DNA from: Pseudomonas sp.
GTDB lineage: Bacteria > Pseudomonadota > Gammaproteobacteria > Pseudomonadales > Pseudomonadaceae
Length of the DNA: 6,452 bases
NCBI GenBank assembly: GCA_003527165.1
Contig: DPSI01000078.1
Span: 1-6,452 of the forward strand
Reading direction: 5' to 3'
In this document: in pieces, positions 1 to 5,450 of the stretch
Layout: each line of letters begins with the position of its first letter
Position numbering within the stretch: the first letter of the stretch is position 1
Translations under genes and position numbers: made by a program
Notes under the pieces: model-generated
Told to the model about the DNA's origin: nothing
What the model saw: only the letters and a program-made list of their open reading frames with translations
Database searches by the model: none

Positions 1-818
1 ACGTCGATCAAGATGAGGCTGACCAGGATGATGCTGTTGCGCAGGCGGTGTGCCTTGTCCAGCAGGACGAATAGACCGCCGACGATGAGCAGACTGGCGA
101 AAAACGCCGCATTGCCCATTCGTGAGTGTGTCATCACCAGCGCGATGACCATGACCACTAGCGCCAGACGCAGCCGCGCCTTGGGGCCCAGCAGCAATTC
201 GAGCAGGTTGACCCAGCTGAACGGGCGGCCGTCACGTAGCGCCATCAACAGGCCGATGCCGCACGCCAGTGTCAATTCCAGGTAGCCTGCCAAATGGTTG
301 CGGTTGACGAAGGTGCCAGTAGCGACGCCGATGTAGCTGGTTTTCGGGCCGGCCAGCAGCCACTCGACGCCCGAGAGCGTCATGAGGGCGCCCCAGAACG
401 CCTGCAGCGTTCCGCTGATGACCAGGGTTGCCAGTAGCAACGTCAAGCGCTTGCGGGTGTTGAAGAGACTGATGATGAGCAGAAACAGCAGGCTGTAGGC
501 GACGCCAAGTGACAGATACTGAAACGTGGCGCCATTATCGACGGTAAAGCCAAACAACCATTGCGCAGCCACCCAGAGCTGGCTGAGCAGCAATAGCGCC
601 AGCATCGGCAGTGCAGCGTTCATGGCTTTGGCCGGAATGATCGGCTCACTGCCGCGTACCCGGCTTATCGCCCATAACCCGCCCAGACCGCCGATCAGCG
701 CAACCAGCACGCCCACGGCCCAGTCACGATTGCTGCCCAGGGGCAGTGGAAGCCACACAAGGGTGAATAAAACGAGCGCGATGAGCAGCCGCTCTAAGCG
801 GTTGATGGGTCGAGACAT
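1..818 (-). CDS. O-antigen ligase / Wzy_C family membrane protein, C-terminus cut by window edge
   Basis: The minus strand is open from an ATG at 816-818 to the window edge, giving 272 codons of a very hydrophobic protein beginning MSRPINRLERLLIALVLFTL. I see alternating membrane segments, roughly at residues 10-27, 33-50, 70-90, 102-120, 125-148, 180-196 and 218-232. The loop-plus-helix motif GTFVNRNHLAGYLE lies near residues 167-180, and a second motif, MTHSRMGNAAFF, lies near 230-241. Both are typical of the Wzy_C/WaaL superfamily (PF04932-like), inner-membrane enzymes that polymerise or transfer lipid-linked glycans (family knowledge). The third-position GC is high, as in a resident chromosomal gene. 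The Shine-Dalgarno is weak just before the ATG, so a different start is possible, but no longer in-frame start looks better. The exact role (ligase, polymerase or protein O-glycosylation) cannot be told from the part visible. Confidence 0.85.
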   Translation of the reverse strand, partial: MSRPINRLERLLIALVLFTLVWLPLPLGSNRDWAVGVLVALIGGLGGLWAISRVRGSEPIIPAKAMNAALPMLALLLLSQLWVAAQWLFGFTVDNGATFQYLSLGVAYSLLFLLIISLFNTRKRLTLLLATLVISGTLQAFWGALMTLSGVEWLLAGPKTSYIGVATGTFVNRNHLAGYLELTLACGIGLLMALRDGRPFSWVNLLELLLGPKARLRLALVVMVIALVMTHSRMGNAAFFASLLIVGGLFVLLDKAHRLRNSIILVSLILID

Positions 819-835
819 GACGGTTCACTAGGCGA

Positions 836-850
836 AGCCGCGGTGCGGCT
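836..850. repeat. Short perfect inverted repeat upstream of the ligase-family gene
   Basis: AGCCGC at 836-841 and GCGGCT at 845-850 form a perfect 6-bp GC-rich stem with a 3-base loop. It lies 18 bases before the ATG of the minus-strand membrane protein, so it would fall in the 5' leader of its mRNA. It has no following T-run on either strand and does not look like an intrinsic terminator. It could be a leader hairpin or chance. Confidence 0.3.
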
Positions 851-1029
851 ATAAAGAGACGCAAGTGTAGAGGCTGGAACGGGTAAGAACCATGGCCCGG
901 AGCGTATCGTTCGTCGGAATACACCTGAAGGCTAAAAAAGTTCATTCATAGCGCGATGGCGTTCTGGGCGGATCCGAAAGCGAGCAAAAGGAAAGCAGCC
1001 ATGACATCTACAGCTTTCGGTTACGTGCC
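851..1029. other. Intergenic region between the ligase-family gene and the first IS remnant
   Basis: No gene is recognised here. The stretch should contain the promoter of the minus-strand membrane-protein gene. The best -10-like hexamer on that strand is TACACT (complement of 864-869), but no good -35 lies at the right distance. A short plus-strand frame starting at ATG 955 runs into the IS66 remnant and stops near 1040. It is not convincing as a gene. The left boundary of the IS66 remnant is not marked by a recognisable inverted repeat. Confidence 0.35.
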
Positions 1030-1411
1030 CTGCACTTGATCGAGAACAGCCTAGCTAGCCTCAGCGTGCTGGCCATGCTGCTAATCACCGAGTACGCCGA
1101 CGGCATCGCGCTGTACCGCTTCGAGAGAATGCTCAGCCGGCACGGCGTCGACGAACAGCTGCAACTTTGCTTAACCTGATGCGTGACAAGCTGTTCGAGT
1201 ACCCTGTGCTGCACTGCGACGAAGCCGTTTGCAGGTGCTGCACGAGCCCGGGCGCGATCCAACCGCACTATCTCGGATGTGAGTACAAAGCGGTGGCCCG
1301 CCCGACAAACCAGTGATCGGTTTCCGACAACTCGACCAGCCGGGCGCAGGAGATACCGTTGCGCCTACTCGATGGCGACCGCGGCTATCTCACGACTGAC
1401 GATACGCCGGC
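1030..1411 (+). pseudogene. IS66-family transposase (TnpC) remnant, internal fragment with frameshifts
   Basis: Three reading-frame blocks reconstruct the middle of an IS66 TnpC (DDE transposase). Block one is LIENSLASLSVLAMLLITEY then YADGIALYRFERMLSRHGVD, from about 1036 to 1155. Block two is NLMRDKLFEYPVLHCDE, about 1173-1224, and holds the family's HCDE catalytic motif. Block three has VLHEPGRDPT, GGPPDKP and then PLRLLDGDRGYLTTDD, ending near 1405. The blocks are in different frames. About 15-20 family residues (the IPRQTLARW region) are missing between the first two. A TGA sits where WMW normally reads, and the conserved TDDYAGYN block is cut after TDD. Neither the N-terminal zinc-binding half nor the C-terminal catalytic Glu region is present. 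This is a non-functional scrap. It resembles, but is not identical to, the remnant at 5451-6175. Confidence 0.85.
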
Positions 1412-1550
1412 TGGAAAAGTCGTTGACTGCTGCTGCGTAATCGCGACAACCTGAAGGATGGACAGGCCATGCAGTTGCAGGAGCTGCTAGCGGCCAATCA
1501 GCCGCTAGCTACGGTCTATGTGCTCAACGATGCTCTGAAAGAAGTCTGGT
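1412..1550 (+). pseudogene. ISL3-family transposase remnant (internal fragment)
   Basis: Beginning at TGG 1412 the plus strand reads WKSR, stop, then LLLRNRDNLKDGQAMQLQEL and LAANQPLATVYVLNDALKEV, ending near 1550. This matches from memory the ISL3-family block that normally reads WLLLRNRENL...LDELLAANQ.LMTVYLLK..LKELW. The TGA at 1424-1426 replaces the Trp expected before LLLRN. Only about 45 residues survive, with neither N-terminal zinc motifs nor the C-terminal catalytic region. The fragment starts exactly where IS66 similarity ends, so the junction is a deletion or insertion breakpoint. An ATG at 1469 opens a 125-codon frame that begins inside this fragment and runs into unrelated sequence, so it is not a real gene. 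Confidence 0.75.
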
Positions 1551-1552
1551 CA

Positions 1553-1718
1553 GCAGCGCAATATTTGATTGCGGAACGAAACACGGACATCGTCAACTCA
1601 TTTGGCGAAGGGGGCGGAAGCTGCGAGATGCGACGTGCGCTTGGTGCAACTGAGCAGCCAGTTGGAGGTAAGCGCCAAGCTCTTACCTGCAACAGTGATG
1701 TTTCGCTCAGGCTTCTAA
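1553..1718 (+). pseudogene. Probable C-terminal scrap of a methyl-accepting chemotaxis receptor
   Basis: Right after the ISL3 fragment one frame reads IAERNTDIVNSFGEG. After a +1 change another reads KGAEAAR and, further on, LVQLSSQLEVSAKLLPATVM followed by FRSGF and a TAA at 1716-1718. This fits the extreme C-terminus of pseudomonad chemoreceptors: an I..I.ERN..I heptad-like helix, an A.EAAR.A segment, then LS..L..S...L...V..FR just before the stop (family pattern recalled, not searched). The signalling hairpin tip and everything upstream are absent, presumably replaced by the IS material. It ends tail-to-tail with ycgR, overlapping its stop by 12 bases, and both would be motility genes. The short length and frame breaks keep this tentative. 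Confidence 0.45.
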
Positions 1719-2470
1719 TGGATTGCCGACCCCTCGCTCAGCCGCCTGGTCGCGGCGTGCTTCTCGCTGCAGTTGATAGACGAAACGCTCGATGTTGCGC
1801 TGTGTCGGGCCGTCGAGGCGGTGGAAGCGCAGGCCGCAGACAGTAACATCGAGGTTCTGGTCGTGGGAAACGTGCCGTACGTCGACAGCGATGGTAATGC
1901 TGTCAAAAGGCAGCCTGGCACAAAGTTCGTGGATTTGGCCTGCCTGCAGTTTGCTTTGAAGATTGCCAGCAAGGCTAATCTTGCAACCGGTTGCGGATAC
2001 GTCCAGCATCCTTCCTCCCAACGGCTTTTTAATAGCCTTTGCGCACAGCATGATTTCGACCGCGGCGCCACGGAGCTTTGCGCGATATGCATTACGGCGT
2101 TGGTGATAAAGGATGCCGGCGGGGAAGGGGACCCAATAGCAGCGCGCTTCGCCCAGAGCGTTGATGTGCACCGGCGAATATTTTTCCAGCCTATCCGAAC
2201 GCCATCGTAGAAGTCCTCTACTGATAAGGACTCACCGGTTAGAAGCAATCGTTCGCCGTCGTTGGGCACAAGCTCGTGCAGCGCTGCGCGGCCCTGTTCG
2301 AGACTGATATCAATCAAAAAGGTCTGGTACCGCAAACTGCGCTCAGGAAAATTTATTAACAGCGGAGTGCCACTATCCAGAAGCAACCGCAAAAAGAAAT
2401 AGACCTCTACCGCAGTCTGAAAAATCTGAGGAGGGAGGGGCCCTTGATCCTCAACTGAAGGGTTAGACAC
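1707..2470 (-). pseudogene. ycgR: YcgR/FlgZ-type PilZ flagellar brake protein, frameshifted
   Basis: YcgR-family proteins bind cyclic di-GMP through a PilZ domain and slow the flagellar motor at the inner face of the membrane (family knowledge). The frame starts at GTG 2468-2470, preceded by a purine-rich GAGAGCTAAG, and encodes an N-terminal YcgR domain (about residues 15-95, including PLLINFPERSLRYQTFLIDI). Near 2190 the frame is lost. From about 2189 the next frame continues with LEKYSPVHINALGEARCYWV and the PilZ domain. Both cyclic-di-GMP motifs are intact: RRNAYR (RxxxR) and DVSATG (D/NxSxxG). The C-terminus FVYQLQREARR ends at TGA 1707-1709. The corrected length of about 254 residues is normal. 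The lesion is equivalent to one lost or two gained bases, so it may be a true mutation or a sequencing error. With the motifs otherwise conserved, decay would be recent. Reading on in the first frame gives a nonsense tail to about 1715. Confidence 0.88.
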
Positions 2471-2479
2471 TTTGCTTAG

Positions 2480-2650
2480 CTCTCGACTTACCGAGTTACA
2501 GCCGCATGTAACAACTACGCCGCGTACCTGCGCCGACTAAGGATGGACTGCGACCAGACCATTCATGAGCGTCTCGCGGACGAAACGGCGAAAGCTATGA
2601 CTCAAGCATTCGTCCAGCAAATCGTCCGTCATGTTCAAGACGGCTACTGA
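2480..2650 (+). other. Unrecognised open frame, possible gene remnant
   Basis: The plus strand is open for 56 codons, from just after a TAG at 2477-2479 to TGA 2648-2650. It includes YAAYLRRLRMDCDQTIHERL followed by ADETAKAMTQAFVQQIVRHV. The composition is mixed-charge and helical, like a real soluble protein and unlike a random GC-rich shadow. No good start is present. The first ATG (2543) has AAGG touching it and would leave 35 residues. It diverges from ycgR, whose start is only about 10 bases away, so it could be the downstream end of a neighbour whose start was deleted. I do not recognise a family. Confidence 0.25.
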
Positions 2651-2969
2651 CCGGCCCTTAGGCTTGTGAAAATGTGCCTAATTGCACGCCATAACGCGGT
2701 GTGCTGCCGCTCAATCCTTTTTGACGCTAGCAGTTCTGAATCGCTGTGCGTCCGTTAGGTGTCGCTCCGTAATTGCCTGCTCGTGCATCGGCACCGGAAG
2801 GTACGGCGGTGAAACCTCATGTCGCGATCTGATCCAATCCGTCCCGGCGTGATCCCGCTTCAGGTGAAGTCAGGCTCGACCAATGTCGCTCACGACACTC
2901 TTGGAGGTGGTCCGTATTCTTCTTTAGCGTGTCGATTGTGGCCTACAATTTTCTTCGGTTGGTGCGGAC
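2651..2969. other. Stretch with no recognised gene
   Basis: I see no known family, RNA gene, repeat array or clear terminator here. The only notable frame is a 56-codon plus-strand one, ATG 2819 to TGA 2987-2989, beginning MSRSDPIRPGVIPLQVKSGS. It has no Shine-Dalgarno and overlaps the CxxC frame at 2970 by 20 bases in another phase. It may be chance. Confidence 0.3.
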
Positions 2970-3122
2970 GTGCTCACCCGTCAAGATGAAGCCAAGCCAC
3001 TAACCTGCTGCCCATGCTGTAATCGATCCGGATCCGACAGGCGAATCATAGCTTGTGATCGTTGCCTCGGAAATTTACAGGCTGTAGCTGATGCTACGAA
3101 GCAGCACCAGGCTTATAGCTGA
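2970..3122 (+). CDS. Candidate small protein with two CxxC pairs (zinc-ribbon-like)
   Basis: A GTG at 2970 opens a 50-residue frame ending at TGA 3120-3122. Residues 12-16 read CCPCC, and CDRC follows at about 27-30, giving two CxxC knuckles about 11 residues apart, the spacing of a small zinc ribbon. The sequence between is basic (NRSGSDRRIIA) and the tail is helical (LGNLQAVADATKQHQAYS). Such miniature zinc ribbons occur in phage and plasmid proteins and as domains of larger nucleic-acid-binding proteins. No strong ribosome binding site precedes the GTG. The frame is open upstream to about 2925 without a better start, so it might be the C-terminal end of a broken larger protein. The function is unknown and it may still be a chance frame. 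Confidence 0.3.
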   Translation: MLTRQDEAKPLTCCPCCNRSGSDRRIIACDRCLGNLQAVADATKQHQAYS

Positions 3123-3159
3123 GTAAATTTGTGCTAACTAGCGTTACGCAGTGACACCT

Positions 3160-3357
3160 TCAGCACGCCTCGGTGGGTGCGCCTGCTGCACGAACCACCG
3201 AACAGACTTGGCTAACTATCCGAACTACGGCTCCGCCGAAGGCGGTCGCTTCGATTTCAGCGTCCTGCTCGTTCTCAAACGTCGCGAGTACGCCACCATA
3301 GGGATAAACGACTCCCCATTGCGCGACAGCTTCACGAGCTCCGGTAGTTACATCCAT
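3160..3357 (-). CDS. Hypothetical 65-residue protein
   Basis: An ATG at 3355-3357 on the minus strand follows AAGGA with eight bases between, a good ribosome binding site. The product begins MDVTTGAREAVAQWGVVYPY and continues GGVLATFENEQDAEIEATAF, ending PTEAC. It shows a W-G-V-x-Y-P-x-G-G-V start to a strand, then an acidic helix (ENEQDAEIEA) and GG.VVR. This layout resembles small phage or accessory proteins of unknown function rather than a shadow frame. It overlaps the end of the preceding minus-strand frame (stop at 3332-3334) by 26 bases, suggesting translational coupling if both are real. It faces the CxxC frame tail-to-tail 37 bases away. No function can be assigned. Confidence 0.42.
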   Translation of the reverse strand: MDVTTGAREAVAQWGVVYPYGGVLATFENEQDAEIEATAFGGAVVRIVSQVCSVVRAAGAPTEAC

Positions 3358-3592
3358 TTAGGTATTCCTTGAAAGTTTTGCCAACCTTGTCAAGATTAAG
3401 GCGCATTGGTGGCTTTATGTCAAATTCCCGGCAAAGCTCGTTCAGCGGAATCTTATGTCCCGGCTGATGCATGCTGGGCAAGCTCAGCAAAGCACAATGC
3501 TCACGCGTCCTTTCGATGTTCGGGCTGCGACCGAGGCGTTCGGCGACGTTGGATCGTCCTTGAATCGAGCTGATAGGTCGCTGCGTATGAAC
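3332..3592 (-). CDS. Unrecognised short frame upstream of the 65-residue gene
   Basis: The minus strand is open for 86 codons between TGA 3593-3595 and TGA 3332-3334. It contains SNVAERLGRSPNIERTREHC and later PLNELCREFDIKPPMRLNLD then KVGKTFKEYLNG. The composition and alternating charge look like genuine protein. Start choice is poor. The first ATG is at 3470-3472 (46 residues, MHQPGHKIPLNELCREF), with only a weak GAG upstream, so either that is the true start or the 5' part has been lost. It runs straight into the next minus-strand frame with a 26-base overlap. A plus-strand frame (3455-3796) covers the same DNA with GGAA at a reasonable distance from its ATG, and I cannot exclude that one being used instead. 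The family is unknown. Confidence 0.3.
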   Translation of the reverse strand, partial: VHTQRPISSIQGRSNVAERLGRSPNIERTREHCALLSLPSMHQPGHKIPLNELCREFDIKPPMRLNLDKVGKTFKEYLNGCNYRSS

Positions 3593-3904
3593 TCAACAGG
3601 CGAGAATAACCGAAGCGAACGTTACGTCTGTTCGTCGGCACGGCTGGGGGCTGAAGTCATAAACACGGCGCTCAGGTCGGCTAGGGCGTGGTGTGCTGTA
3701 CGCCCAGATGTATCAAGCCCGAGGGGTCTCTTGGAGATCTGCGAGGCGATTTGGCGGCTGATGTTGATTGCTGCGCAAGGTTTGCCGTACGCGTAATTAC
3801 AATGCCAGAAATGCTTCCCAGCGTGGTCAGCGGACATTGCTTGAAGCTCAACCAACGCGGTTTCTGCCCCTTTTTGGTCTCCTGCTCGCTCACTGTCCAG
3901 ATCT
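3593..3904. other. Stretch without a convincing gene; one weak minus-strand candidate
   Basis: Competing frames are open on both strands here, as is common in GC-rich DNA. The least unlikely is a minus-strand frame from ATG 3927-3929 (or ATG 3909-3911) down to 3681. Its first 30 residues, including MVKIWTVSEQETKKGQKPRW, look natural. The remainder is Ser/Arg/Pro-rich and does not. From about 3855 an alternative frame gives HAGKHFWHCNYAYGKPCAAI, so a broken small gene is possible. No family is recognised and no repeats or RNA genes are seen. Confidence 0.25.
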
Positions 3905-4135
3905 TCACCATTGCGTCGTGAGTCGGCATAGCATGCTTACACGAGCGCCAGTTGCGACTCCTTTAGCGATACCGGACACAACGTAATCGTGAAAAGGAGC
4001 CGCTAAACCGAATTTGGTCAGGGGTCTCAGAGATAGGGGCGCATCTTCGCATCTAAAACTCTCGCGCTTAAGATCGACAAGGTTCGTGTCGCCGAAATGA
4101 GCAGAGTAGCTTTTTGGCTTTAGGAGACGCGCCCA
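3905..4135 (-). other. Start-less open frame immediately downstream of the EcsC gene
   Basis: The minus strand is open for 76 codons between TGA 4136-4138 and TGA 3905-3907, in a different phase from ecsC and overlapping its last codons. It includes HFGDTNLVDLKRESFRCEDA and PLTKFGLAAPFHDYVVSGIA. There is no ATG before near its end, so as it stands it could be translated only from an unusual start or as a fusion. A 14-base match inside it (4007-4020) is shared with ecsC (4258-4271). On the minus strand both copies read L-T-K-F-G, hinting at a degenerate partial duplicate, but the residues beyond do not align well. It may be chance. Confidence 0.2.
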
Positions 4136-4758
4136 TCAATGATAAACGTGTCGCGGGCAATATTCCCAATCGTGTTGGTGCTTACGGAGTCGAACGTAGC
4201 GCCTACGATGCCACCCACTAACGGAATAGCCTTGCCTAAGTTTATAACGCCTTTCTGACCGAATTTGGTCAACAGCCTAAATCCGACCGTTTTATTGATG
4301 ATCTTTATAGTATCTCCGCTGATTTTCTTAATAGTGCTCTCGGTTAGCTTTCGGCCAACCACAATGCCAATGTCCTTCAGGATGTCTTTGGCTGCGTTGC
4401 CTGTCAGACACGCATATACCATAGTCTTGACACGATCGTCCCTCAGGTCGTTTCCTCCCATATGAGCGATGGCCGCTATCATCCTGATTTGAACATAGAT
4501 AACGCTTGCGATATTAGCCGGAATCGTGACTGGCATTGTTATGATGCCGCCGAGGCCCGTTAGGAAACCAGAGGTTCCAGCTTTCGTGTTCTGCCAGCGA
4601 ATTAGCGAATTCGCTTGATCCACTAGTGAACCGCTGCCGGTCATGTAGCTTTCAGCCATTTCACTTGCTGAATCCAATCCAGGAACGCCGTCGACCGCCT
4701 TAACGTACGCCCAGTCAATCGCCTGCATGATTTTGCTTTCGGTTAGTTCTTTCGCCAC
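4120..4758 (-). CDS. EcsC-family protein, apparently intact
   Basis: This is a 212-residue protein from GTG 4756-4758, preceded by AAGGACAGGA at good spacing, to TAA 4120-4122. After a helical N-terminus (AKELTESKIMQAIDWAYVKA) comes a glycine-rich hydrophobic segment (GFLTGLGGIITMPVTIPANI, about residues 63-82). Next is the family's hallmark block, with ASVIYVQIRMIAAIAHMGG near 83-101, LRDDRVKTMVYACLTGNAA near 105-123, and a second glycine-rich hydrophobic stretch, IPLVGGIVGATFDS, near 178-191. This order matches the EcsC family (PF12787), first named for the third gene of the Bacillus ecs locus. The molecular function of stand-alone members is not established, and membrane association is likely from the two hydrophobic segments. 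Codon use is more AT-rich than in the flanks (one coding line counts 23 G/C in 60), suggesting acquired DNA. No membrane-transport partner lies next to it. Confidence 0.87.
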   Translation of the reverse strand: MAKELTESKIMQAIDWAYVKAVDGVPGLDSASEMAESYMTGSGSLVDQANSLIRWQNTKAGTSGFLTGLGGIITMPVTIPANIASVIYVQIRMIAAIAHMGGNDLRDDRVKTMVYACLTGNAAKDILKDIGIVVGRKLTESTIKKISGDTIKIINKTVGFRLLTKFGQKGVINLGKAIPLVGGIVGATFDSVSTNTIGNIARDTFIIDGRVS

Positions 4759-4993
4759 GATGTCCTGTCCTTAATAGGCTTAATGAAGTTACCTGAGTGG
4801 TTTTGCCAATCATGCGCGAAGCGAAAGGCCCATTCAGTTGGAACTTAGATCGACCTTCCTGAAGAAAGCTTAAGACCCGCTAGACGAAAGGTTGCTGATT
4901 GACTGCGGCCAGGGCAAGCCGTGGTCCTGTGGTTCAATATCTGCCAAAGGGCGCGAAGGAAGCTTTCCTTTTGTGAGGCTTTTCTGTATTGCC
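4759..4993. other. Upstream region of the EcsC gene and left flank of the IS66 remnant
   Basis: No gene is recognised. The region should hold the promoter of the minus-strand ecsC. TTGGCA (complement of 4805-4810) lies 17 bases before TCATTA, a weak -35/-10 pair. An inverted repeat, AAGGAA at 4956-4961 and TTCCTT at 4965-4970 with a 3-base loop, is AT-rich and probably too weak for a terminator. No tRNA or attachment site is seen. Confidence 0.3.
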
Positions 4994-5076
4994 GTAAGCG
5001 CTTTCTAAACCCAATCTACACATGTTCCTTGACACTGGCGATGTTGTGGCTCCGTTTTCTTTAGGAGCTCAAAGCC

Positions 5077-5431
5077 ATGATGCGTCCCGATGCCAAGGTT
5101 TAGAAGGTCTACCTGTATCCCAAGCCCGTCGACTACTGCCAATCCATCAATGGCCTGGCTGCCCTAGTCGAGCTGGGCATTAAAGTAAAAGTCTTCAACC
5201 CGGTACTGTTCGTGGTCCTCAACCGCACGCGCAGGTGAGATTTTTTATTGGGAGCGCAATGGGTTCCGCCTCTGGCTCAAGCGCCTGGAGGCCGAGCGTT
5301 TCGAGTCCAAGCCCAATGCCGGTGACGAAGCCATCGAGCTGACGGTCGACGAGTTGAACTGGCTGCTCGACGGCGTCGACCTGTGGCGCAACCGTCCACA
5401 CCAGGTTCTGACGCCGCGTTTCGTAGCCTGA
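5077..5431 (+). pseudogene. tnpB: IS66-family TnpB (accessory transposition protein), broken
   Basis: TTAGGAG ends eight bases before the ATG at 5077, the usual tnpB ribosome binding site. The frame begins MMRPDAKV, then meets TAG (5101-5103) where the family has Gln (C to T). It continues KVYLYPKPVDYCQSINGLAA, where relatives have DFRKSIDGLAAL. The frame is lost around 5233-5245, where relatives have NRARNRVKILYWERNGF. A second frame then gives FYWERNGFRLWLKRLEAERF and DELNWLLDGVDLWRNRPHQV, ending LTPRFVA at TGA 5429-5431. The full length, about 117 residues, is normal. At least two lesions make it inactive. IS66 TnpB is required for efficient transposition in this family. It is unrelated to the RNA-guided nuclease TnpB of IS200/IS605 elements. 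Confidence 0.9.
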
Positions 5432-5450
5432 GCTGGTATAAACCACGGCC

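Noticed and set aside
13..831. Two plus-strand frames (13-285 and 526-831)
   Set aside because: They lie antisense to the well-supported membrane-protein frame on the minus strand. Their Ser/Arg/Pro-rich composition is typical of complementary shadows.
1469..1846. 125-codon plus-strand frame
   Set aside because: It starts inside the ISL3 remnant, crosses the probable chemoreceptor scrap and ends antisense to ycgR, so it is a chance chimera.
1773..2210. 145-codon plus-strand frame
   Set aside because: It is the complement of the PilZ gene, whose minus-strand translation carries the RxxxR and D/NxSxxG motifs.
3455..3796. 113-codon plus-strand frame with GGAA before its ATG
   Set aside because: The product has no recognisable motif and low-information composition. 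The minus-strand frame over its first part looks more protein-like. I left it out of the feature list but mentioned it as an alternative.
4956..4970. AAGGAA/TTCCTT hairpin as a transcription terminator
   Set aside because: The stem is only 6 bp and mostly A/T, with no clean T-run, and it does not follow any intact gene on the plus strand.
5077..5431. RNA-guided TnpB nuclease with omega RNA
   Set aside because: The name is shared but the sequence is the about 117-residue IS66 accessory TnpB (RPDAKV..., WERNGFRLWLKRLE), with no RuvC motifs.
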